Positions 7,372 through 12,936 of a stretch of 12,936 bases of DNA are shown in pieces. The translations under genes and the position numbers were made by a program. This DNA is from MGBC114844 sp910585855 (GTDB taxonomy: Bacteria > Bacillota > Clostridia > Lachnospirales > Lachnospiraceae). Within the stretch, counting starts at the first letter, position 1; each line of letters starts with the position of its first letter. The stretch is from contig CBFFYP010000106.1 in NCBI GenBank assembly GCA_965646165.1, positions 1-12,936 on the forward strand, written 5' to 3'. A model generated the notes under the pieces. The model had not been told where the DNA came from, did no database searches, and worked only from the letters and a program-made list of their open reading frames with translations.

Positions 7372-7543
7372 ACACAGCCAAAATCAAAAGGAATGTCTGC
7401 GCCGGGTCATCATTTCCCGTCGGCACTTAGACGCTGTACTTTAGCGTCTTAGTGTCCGTTACGAGGAAATGCTAAGCGAGAGCGGGCTCAGAGCAGATTT
7501 TCCTTTTAATTTTAGCGTCCCCCTTTTGATTTTAGTGTCCTCA
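7372..7543 (+). repeat. Palindromic element, copy 2
   Basis: Same architecture as copy 1, in the opposite orientation. A 27-nt block (7404-7430) is identical to the minus strand of 6395-6421, and a 38-nt block (7452-7489) matches 6335-6372 at 36 positions. The apex hairpin has arms AGACGCT (7429-7435) and AGCGTCT (7443-7449) around GTACTTT, the same loop as copy 1 but a different stem. The outer arms again pair at 20 of 24 positions. It lies just past the isomerase stop, where its fold could also end transcription of the pectin operon, although no T-tract is seen. Confidence 0.85.
7502..7540. repeat. Tandem duplication of the end of palindromic element copy 2
   Basis: Two adjacent 19-bp units, CCTTTTAATTTTAGCGTCC (7502-7520) and CCTTTTGATTTTAGTGTCC (7522-7540), match at 17 of 19 positions. 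Copy 1 carries only one such end unit. This may reflect slippage at the foot of the palindrome or a footprint of insertion. Confidence 0.65.
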
Positions 7544-7550
7544 TCCCCCT

Positions 7551-8387
7551 TTAAACTTTTGCATAAATCTCTTCTAAATATCCCTTTGCTTCAAATACAT
7601 TTTCCGGGTTAGTATCTTCTAATGTCACATGAATATAAGGCTTCTTCTCTTTTATCAGCTTCATCAATGGCTCATAATGGAATAATCCCTTTCCGGCTGC
7701 CACAGATTTTATCGTATCATTTTCTATTACAAAATCTTTTGCATGAATCACAGCAATTTCTTTTCCTAACAATTCAAATGCCGATTGAATAATCTCATCC
7801 TGCTTTGTATAATTTTCCAAAGAAATCTGATTGACCGGATCAAATATAATCTGAAGATTCGGGGACTGGATCGCATCTAAAACTTCTCTGGCACGCTGAT
7901 TATTATATACAATATGTTTATAAACCGGCTCAATCGCCAATATCACACCCATTTTCTCTGCATACTCTACTACCTGTCTTAGATTTTGAATAAAAATCTC
8001 TAATGCTTCCTGTGAATGATTGGCTTCTTCATACCGGTATTCCTCATTAACCGCTCCCGTTTCCGTACCGACTACTCCACATCCTAAAAGGGAAGCAAAA
8101 CGAATATGTGCCTTATAAGTATCAATAATCTTTTTTAACTTTTCTGGATTTGGATTTGCCAGATTTAAATAGCAGCCAAGCACGGCAATATCCACTTTAT
8201 TTTCCGCAAAAACCTGTTTGATATAAAGCGCCATTCCCGGTGTCATTGCTTCTTCATTGACATTAAATTCGGAAATTGACTTTTTTAATGCGATATGTGT
8301 ACAAAAAAAACCTTTTTTGCTGATATTTTTTACCAATTCCTCAAAAGGCGCTTTTTCCATATCATGCGCACGAATTCCAATTCTCAT
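7551..8387 (-). CDS. Sugar phosphate isomerase/epimerase family TIM-barrel protein
   Basis: A 278-residue protein of the AP-endonuclease-2-like TIM-barrel fold (xylose-isomerase-like). Likely metal ligands are E153 (AIEPV), D183 (IFDPVN), H215 (VIHAKD) and E257 (VTLEDT), all at the positions expected for this family. The substrate cannot be told from sequence. The start at 8387 is chosen because GGAGG lies about 5 nt upstream; an in-frame ATG four codons earlier would overlap that site. The gene begins 38 nt after the polygalacturonase stop, so it is very probably the third gene of the same operon and may act on a sugar or uronate released by that enzyme. No signal peptide is present. Confidence 0.85.
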   Translation of the reverse strand: MRIGIRAHDMEKAPFEELVKNISKKGFFCTHIALKKSISEFNVNEEAMTPGMALYIKQVFAENKVDIAVLGCYLNLANPNPEKLKKIIDTYKAHIRFASLLGCGVVGTETGAVNEEYRYEEANHSQEALEIFIQNLRQVVEYAEKMGVILAIEPVYKHIVYNNQRAREVLDAIQSPNLQIIFDPVNQISLENYTKQDEIIQSAFELLGKEIAVIHAKDFVIENDTIKSVAAGKGLFHYEPLMKLIKEKKPYIHVTLEDTNPENVFEAKGYLEEIYAKV

Positions 8388-8425
8388 ATTGCCCTCCATT
8401 TCGATTTATTTTCTCTGTTTTTTTA

Positions 8426-9979
8426 CTAATTTTTTTGTAATTCATCGATATTTTCTAATTCAAACATTTCGCCTTCACATCCATCAATTGTCACATTTTC
8501 AATTACTAATGTTTTAATATTATTTGCATAAACTCCATGCTTTGTATAAGCTGTCACGCCTTCCATCATAGCCGGAACATCTGCTGTCGGCTGCTCAGTA
8601 TAGCGAACAGAAATATTTTTCATTTCTACTTTTTCAATCTTTCGCTCTGGAAGCCCATAGAGAAACGCTGCTGCTACATGGCAATTTTCACAAGTAATAT
8701 TTCGGAATGAAAGCTGCTTAATATTTGGCGTCCGCTCATCTATCGGCAAAGCTTCCTTTGTTCTGACATACTCGGTCTTTCCGTCCGGGTCACAGAAATA
8801 AAACGAATTAATAACAAACGGTGTCATCACATGATCCATTTTAATATTTTCAAATACAACATCATTGATAATGGCATCTTCCCCACGTCCACGTCTAGTC
8901 TTAATCCGAAGCCCCCGATCCGTATGCAAAAACAGACAATCCCGAACGGTTAAATCAATGACACCTGCTGCCATCTCACTGCCTATCGTAATCGAACCAT
9001 GTCCGTCCCTCATACAGCACTGACGAATCATTAAATTTTTAGAAGGTACTTTATATTTTGCGCCCATATAAATTTTTCCAGATTTAATTGCAATACAATC
9101 ATCTCCCAAAGAGAAATAAACCCCAATAATCTCTACATTTTCGCAGGACTCTGGATCTAATCCATCTGTATTTGGAGAATCCTTCGGATTTAAAATCTGC
9201 AGATCAATAAATTTTAAATGATTAGAAAAATAAGGATGAATATTCCAAGATGGACTATTTTTTACACAAATCCCCTGTATCGTCATATTTTCACAGTGAT
9301 TCATAAAAATCTGTCTAGGACGCCATGCTCCACGCCGGATTTTTGGATTTTTCCACCAATTTTCATGACTGGCGCATCCGTCAATCGTTCCTTTTCCATA
9401 AATCATTACATTAGAAACATTGACACAAGTAATAATCGCTGTAAACATATCCAGCGGATTCCCTTCCCAAGTTCCTAAATTATATTCATTTTCCTCGTCA
9501 TAACTTTCGATTACTCCCGGAAAAATAGGAAACTTCTCTCTGTCTATAATACCGGAAATAACTGCTCCTTCTGCAATTTCAAATCGAATATCACTCTTCA
9601 TAAATAAAGAAGTAACCTTATACACTCCCTTTGGTACTAATACACGTCCATCTTTTGGACAAGCATAGATTGCTGCCTGAATACTGGTTGTATCATCTCG
9701 AACACCATCTCCTGCTGCCCCAAAAGCACGTACATTTAATGTATAGCTTTCCTTTAATGTTTTTACAGTCACTTCCTTTGTTTCTTCTCCCATATGTACA
9801 CAGATCTGATATTCTTTATCCGGGTGCAGTCCGCCAATTGTCTGTACCGCCTTCTTATAACAGCCGACACTTTTTCCGTCTACAAATACTTCATATTCCT
9901 TTTCTGTTTCATAAATACCAGCATCTGCCAATTCTAAAGTAAAACTTCTTGCCTCTGTAAATATTACTGTAACCTGCAT
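8426..9979 (-). CDS. Glycoside hydrolase family 28 (polygalacturonase-like), cytoplasmic
   Basis: A 517-residue enzyme. Residues 1 to about 78 form a small beta-rich, fibronectin-III-like domain, and the pectate-type beta-helix starts at FGAAGDGVRDDTTSIQAAI (86-104). All four GH28 motifs are intact: SPNTDG with D272, GDDC with D293 and D294, GHGS at 326-329 with H327, and RIK at 358-360. Members hydrolyse alpha-1,4-galacturonan or rhamnogalacturonan linkages; exo-acting forms with this N-terminal domain usually trim oligomers. There is no signal peptide, so it should act inside the cell on imported oligogalacturonides. AGAGG lies about 8 nt before the ATG. It is the second gene of the probable operon led by the GH105-like gene, with a 66-nt gap. 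Confidence 0.93.
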   Translation of the reverse strand: MQVTVIFTEARSFTLELADAGIYETEKEYEVFVDGKSVGCYKKAVQTIGGLHPDKEYQICVHMGEETKEVTVKTLKESYTLNVRAFGAAGDGVRDDTTSIQAAIYACPKDGRVLVPKGVYKVTSLFMKSDIRFEIAEGAVISGIIDREKFPIFPGVIESYDEENEYNLGTWEGNPLDMFTAIITCVNVSNVMIYGKGTIDGCASHENWWKNPKIRRGAWRPRQIFMNHCENMTIQGICVKNSPSWNIHPYFSNHLKFIDLQILNPKDSPNTDGLDPESCENVEIIGVYFSLGDDCIAIKSGKIYMGAKYKVPSKNLMIRQCCMRDGHGSITIGSEMAAGVIDLTVRDCLFLHTDRGLRIKTRRGRGEDAIINDVVFENIKMDHVMTPFVINSFYFCDPDGKTEYVRTKEALPIDERTPNIKQLSFRNITCENCHVAAAFLYGLPERKIEKVEMKNISVRYTEQPTADVPAMMEGVTAYTKHGVYANNIKTLVIENVTIDGCEGEMFELENIDELQKN

Positions 9980-10045
9980 ATTTTTATCCTCTCTCTTGCT
10001 CTTCCTTTTTTCTGATCCATATACTGTCTAAACATATCGGCATTT

Positions 10046-10735
10046 CTACAACAAAGCTGGAACACTTGTATCTACCCAAGGAGCAAAAGATGCCTTCTGC
10101 ATCAATGCACGAATCCCCTGATAGCAGGCTTCCAATTCCGGCGTTTTTTCCTCTTCCAAAACAGCTTTTGCACCTGCAAAAAGTTGATTGGCAATCGGCA
10201 TATATTTTTCAGAAAGAAGCACATTCATACAGCATCCCTTCCAAATCGCATAAGCAATCATTAGAGAACCCTTTGCATCCACCGGATTTTCTTCTATTTT
10301 CAAGCCATCCTCCGCCTGAAAATATTTATAAAATATTCCTTGCTCTTCGTTATAATACTGCAGCACTCCTTTTACCGCTTCTTTAAACATTCCCTCATAC
10401 GCTTTATACTGCTCGTAAATTTCCTGTGCTACTTCCGACATTGTATCAATTATTCCCATTAAATAATATCCCACCGATACTGCCTTAAATTTCCCATCTT
10501 TTAATACAGCATCTTTTCCCGGTTCATAACAATCATAAATTAAACCCGTCTTAGTATCAAACAACTTCTCCCGCATTTGCTTAAAATCAGCTAAAATCGC
10601 CTGATACTTTTCCTTTTTTCCCACCTTGGTTTCATATGCCATATAGGCAGGATATCTCTCCTCCATATATTCCACAGATACTATTTCTGTTTTATCCTTT
10701 TCAGGCATCTCAACAGCATCCTCTCTTGCAAACAT
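10046..10735 (-). CDS. Short GH105/GH88-like protein, probably lacking catalysis
   Basis: A 229-residue soluble protein with a clear start: AAAGGAGG lies 7 nt upstream. Segments resemble the C-terminal half of unsaturated rhamnogalacturonyl hydrolases of GH105: FDTKTGLIYDCYEPG (59-73), VGYYLMGIIDTM (88-99), EEQGIFYKYFQ (130-140) and DAKGSLMIAYAIWKG (153-167). Typical GH105 enzymes are about 350-380 residues with catalytic aspartates in the N-terminal half and a WGR-N-GW motif, which here is replaced by SVGYYLMG. The N-terminal half is missing and no frame upstream restores it. It may be a degenerate paralogue, a non-catalytic binding or structural partner, or a distinct short family. It is first in the pectin cluster and directly behind a strong promoter. 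The fold assignment is by recalled pattern only. Confidence 0.55.
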   Translation of the reverse strand: MFAREDAVEMPEKDKTEIVSVEYMEERYPAYMAYETKVGKKEKYQAILADFKQMREKLFDTKTGLIYDCYEPGKDAVLKDGKFKAVSVGYYLMGIIDTMSEVAQEIYEQYKAYEGMFKEAVKGVLQYYNEEQGIFYKYFQAEDGLKIEENPVDAKGSLMIAYAIWKGCCMNVLLSEKYMPIANQLFAGAKAVLEEEKTPELEACYQGIRALMQKASFAPWVDTSVPALL

Positions 10736-10775
10736 AGTAATCCTCCTTTAATTTTTTGTATTTTCTCCGCATATA

Positions 10776-10849
10776 TCTGAAAATTCATTTTTTCATCTAT
10801 ACTGTTTCGGAAATTCATAATCCTTACTTAAAATAATAACATTTTCAGA
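10776..10849. promoter_or_regulatory. Candidate operator pair at the pectin operon promoter
   Basis: A 9-bp motif, TCTGAAAAT, occurs twice in inverted orientation: at 10849-10841 on the minus strand, inside the promoter spacer just before the -10, and at 10776-10784 on the plus strand, in the transcribed leader. The two half-sites lie about 65 bp apart. A repressor that loops between them is possible, but the motif is AT-rich and could recur by chance. Confidence 0.3.
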
Positions 10850-10861
10850 ATCTTGTGTCAA
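10833..10861 (-). promoter_or_regulatory. Near-consensus promoter of the pectin operon
   Basis: On the minus strand a perfect TTGACA (10861-10856), a 17-nt spacer and TATTAT (10838-10833) precede the GH105-like gene. The spacer ends in TGT, giving an extended -10 of the form TGnTATTAT. Transcription would start near 10827, leaving a leader of about 90 nt before the ATG at 10735. It is the strongest promoter seen in the window, and it separates the pectin genes from recJ. Confidence 0.85.
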
Positions 10862-10916
10862 TGATTCTCCCAACTTCTTTTTTTCGGCATCCTCTCCAAA
10901 AAAACAAAAAAATATT

Positions 10917-12641
10917 TCATTCTATTTCTGTCCGATACTCTGAAATACGAAGCTGCAGCGTCTGATTTCCTCGAAAAGTATTGATTTCTGGCAGAAAAAG
11001 AATCGACATATACTCCACCCCTTCCGTTTCTTCCAAAAACAAATCTCCCTCTCCAAACCAAACGCCTTCTAACCGCACATTATCACTTTCTAACAGCATC
11101 CGAACTACATTTCGCTTTGCTCCAAGCACCTGTCTATGTAAAAGCTTTACATGCCGTTCCGCAAAAACTGGCTTTTCATTTCCCTTTCCAAACGGCATCA
11201 GCAAAGCAAACTGCTCTACCAACTCCTCTGTAATATAACCAAACGGCAGCCTTGTATCAATCCAGATTTTTTCCGTAAAATCCTCCTCTGTCATCTGCTG
11301 TTTTTGATTTAAAGAAATTCGAAACGGCTCAATATCTTCCTCTTTCAAAGATAACCCTGCTGCCATAGGATGTCCTCCAAATTTTACCAAATATTCTTTT
11401 GACTTTACCAATTCATCAAACATCGAATACCCTTCAATTGAACGCCCCGATCCTTTGATCCATTCTTCCCCTTTCGTAAGAACAAACACTGGCTTATAAT
11501 ACCGCTCCCGCAGCCGTCCAGCAATAATTCCTGCCAAACTTTCATGACAATCCGGCAGATAAACCACTAAAACTTTATCATCTTTTCGCCCGGAATTTTC
11601 TAACTTCTGTACGGCAAGCTCCACTCCGTCCGCTGTCATTTTCTTTCGGCTTTCATTTAATGCCTTTAATTCCCCTGCTAAATTATCCGCTTCCTCTTTT
11701 TCCTCTGCCTGCAAAAGTGCCAATGCCCGCTTGGCCGTATCCAAACGTCCTCCGGCATTTAAACAAGGTCCGATAATAAAACCAATATGATAAGAAGAAA
11801 TCATTTCTGGCTCAATCCGACAAACTGCCATAAGAGAACGCAGCCCTTTATTCTTCGTCTTTCGAAGCCGCTTTAATCCCTCCTTTACAATAATTCGGTT
11901 TTCATCCTGTAAATCCATTACATCCCCAATCGTAGCCATTGCCACAATTTCTAAAAACTCCTCCTCTGCTTCTTCCTTTGCTTTTCCAAATACCTGATAC
12001 AACCCCAACACAAGTTTATAAGCTACTGCTGCACCGCAAAGCCCATGAAATGGATAACTGCAGTCCTCTTGTTTTGGATTTAAAACCGCATCTGCCGGCG
12101 GAAGAATATACTGCTTTTTTCCCTCTTTTTCCTCATACGGCACATCATGATGATCCGTTATAATCACTGTCATACCAAGACTTTTTGCATAGGCAATCTG
12201 ACTTTCTGCCGCAATTCCGTTATCACAGGTAACAATCGTATCCACACCTGCCTGATAAGCATCCTGTATCAATCCTTCATTAATCCCATACCCATCTTTG
12301 ATTCGATGCGGAATTTCTCCGTCTACCAATGCCCCACATTTCTGAAAAGCCGTCAATAAAATATAAATAGAACTCACGCCGTCAATATCATAATCTCCAA
12401 TAATACGAATCTTTTTTTTCAAAAAAATCTTTTCTTTTAAAATAGCAACCGCCTTTTCCATATCTTTCAACAAATAAGGATCATACATATCTTCCTTTGT
12501 TCCATACAAATAACGCCGTATATTTTCCTCTCCTACCACATCCCGATTCCGAATCACCCGTGCAATCACCTTATCAATAGAATAAGCCTTCCCGATTGCT
12601 TCAAAATCCGCACGCTTACTGTAAATCATCCATTTCTTCAT
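10917..12641 (-). CDS. recJ: Single-stranded-DNA exonuclease RecJ
   Basis: A 574-residue DHH-family 5'-3' single-strand exonuclease used in recombination and mismatch or base-excision repair. Visible motifs are GDYDIDG (82-88), TCDNG (138-142), TDHHDVP (162-168), TIGDVMDL (237-244), NAGGRLD (295-301) and the DHHA1-domain GGHPMAAG (422-429), giving a complete metal-binding set. The length fits the shorter clostridial RecJ forms. The start at 12641 is chosen because AGAGG precedes it at suitable spacing. An in-frame ATG 20 codons upstream (12701) would place the likely promoter inside the gene and adds a segment unlike RecJ. The final stop is followed by a T-rich stretch without a clear terminator hairpin. 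Confidence 0.95.
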   Translation of the reverse strand: MKKWMIYSKRADFEAIGKAYSIDKVIARVIRNRDVVGEENIRRYLYGTKEDMYDPYLLKDMEKAVAILKEKIFLKKKIRIIGDYDIDGVSSIYILLTAFQKCGALVDGEIPHRIKDGYGINEGLIQDAYQAGVDTIVTCDNGIAAESQIAYAKSLGMTVIITDHHDVPYEEKEGKKQYILPPADAVLNPKQEDCSYPFHGLCGAAVAYKLVLGLYQVFGKAKEEAEEEFLEIVAMATIGDVMDLQDENRIIVKEGLKRLRKTKNKGLRSLMAVCRIEPEMISSYHIGFIIGPCLNAGGRLDTAKRALALLQAEEKEEADNLAGELKALNESRKKMTADGVELAVQKLENSGRKDDKVLVVYLPDCHESLAGIIAGRLRERYYKPVFVLTKGEEWIKGSGRSIEGYSMFDELVKSKEYLVKFGGHPMAAGLSLKEEDIEPFRISLNQKQQMTEEDFTEKIWIDTRLPFGYITEELVEQFALLMPFGKGNEKPVFAERHVKLLHRQVLGAKRNVVRMLLESDNVRLEGVWFGEGDLFLEETEGVEYMSILFLPEINTFRGNQTLQLRISEYRTEIE

Positions 12642-12675
12642 CTTTTTACCTCTTTTCATCGAAAACTTCTCATCT

Positions 12676-12704
12676 ATTATACAACATTTATTCCCTTCCA
12701 TCTA
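12676..12704 (-). promoter_or_regulatory. Probable recJ promoter (clear -10, weak -35)
   Basis: A perfect TATAAT lies on the minus strand at 12681-12676, about 35 nt before the recJ start at 12641. The hexamer at 17-nt spacing, TAGATG (12704-12699), matches the -35 consensus at only three positions. The position supports the shorter RecJ start. Confidence 0.4.
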
Positions 12705-12831
12705 CCATCCATTTTTCAGTTTTTCCTAAAAAGGATGCCAAACTGAAAAAATTACAACAAATCTTAGCTTTCGTCCTTGTCAGGATAAACTTATAAACTA
12801 AAATTTTTGTAATAGGATGCTGCCGAAAAGA

Positions 12832-12933
12832 GTTGGCTTTCACCGGACGCCAGAAGCGGTTTGCTCCTGTCCTTTGCCTGCTCCGCTCCAAACGGTAAGA
12901 AAGTCTAGGGCTTCTGATTTCGGTTCATCCAAC
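12832..12933. repeat. Long imperfect hairpin of nested inverted repeats upstream of recJ
   Basis: Four pairs of complementary segments are nested in order: GTTGG (12832-12836) with CCAAC (12929-12933), ACCG (12842-12845) with CGGT (12921-12924), CAGAAGC (12851-12857) with GCTTCTG (12910-12916), and GTTTG (12859-12863) with CAAAC (12889-12893). The stretch is more GC-rich than its surroundings. It may be a dispersed repeat, a structured RNA, or a terminator region of a gene outside the window. The right boundary is cut by the window end. Confidence 0.55.
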
Positions 12934-12936
12934 CGG

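Larger units (their letters stand above)
7194..7550. other. 357-bp spacer between the isomerase gene and apt
   Basis: No gene is seen. The spacer is mostly occupied by the second palindromic element (7372-7520) and a duplicated copy of its end (to 7540), which begins about 10 bp after the isomerase stop. The remaining 7194-7371 is AT-rich and carries the apt ribosome site and a weak TAGAAT -10-like hexamer (7239-7234). Confidence 0.7.

Noticed and set aside
10858..10920. 20-codon frame MKYFFVFLERMPKKRSWENH overlapping the recJ stop as ATGA
   Set aside because: No ribosome site apart from recJ coding sequence, ends at the pectin promoter, and is built from poly-T/poly-A runs.
12642..12701. 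20-residue N-terminal extension of RecJ
   Set aside because: It would contain the probable -10 box, and the internal ATG at 12641 has the better ribosome site and a family-typical beginning.
12688..12891. 67-codon minus-strand open frame beginning MERSRQRTGANRF upstream of recJ
   Set aside because: It runs from inside the hairpin repeat into the recJ promoter region and shows no protein-like pattern; it is more likely a translated repeat.

Overview
The window looks like the chromosome of a low-GC Gram-positive anaerobe in the Clostridia, most likely a gut or rumen Lachnospiraceae. The reasons are the recJ / apt / relA / MBL hydrolase / hemZ gene order on one strand, the AT-rich spacers, strong AGGAGG-type ribosome binding sites, and pectin-degrading enzymes without signal peptides. 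This placement is inferred from gene content, not from a marker gene. All convincing genes lie on the minus strand, so transcription runs from high to low coordinates.

In order of transcription: a long imperfect hairpin at the window edge (12832-12933); recJ (12641-10917); a pectin cluster behind a near-consensus promoter, made of a short GH105-like protein (10735-10046), a GH28 polygalacturonase (9979-8426) and a TIM-barrel sugar isomerase/epimerase (8387-7551); apt (7193-6675), flanked by two inverted copies of a palindromic element of about 150 bp; an alpha/beta hydrolase of the acetyl-esterase type (6164-5334); relA/rel (5244-2950) with its own promoter; an MBL-fold hydrolase (2920-2291); a truncated IS200/IS605-type tnpB remnant (2292-1948); hemZ (1832-351); then three GTACATCAA repeats, a terminator-like hairpin and the 5' part of a DUF6075-type gene (158-1) that runs off the window.

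The housekeeping genes cover DNA repair (recJ), purine salvage (apt), stringent response (rel) and a radical-SAM porphyrin-type enzyme (hemZ). The pectin genes sit inside this usually compact block: the GH28 enzyme would trim galacturonan oligomers in the cytoplasm, the esterase could remove acetyl groups, and the isomerase could handle a released sugar. No transporter or regulator for this pathway is present in the window.

The most notable non-coding signal is the pair of palindromic elements around apt. They share identical core blocks, while their stems differ by paired, base-pair-preserving changes. The other notable points are signs of mobile DNA at both ends of hemZ, the catalytically doubtful GH105-like protein at the head of the pectin operon, and the hairpin at the window's right edge. 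No rRNA, tRNA or CRISPR array was seen.
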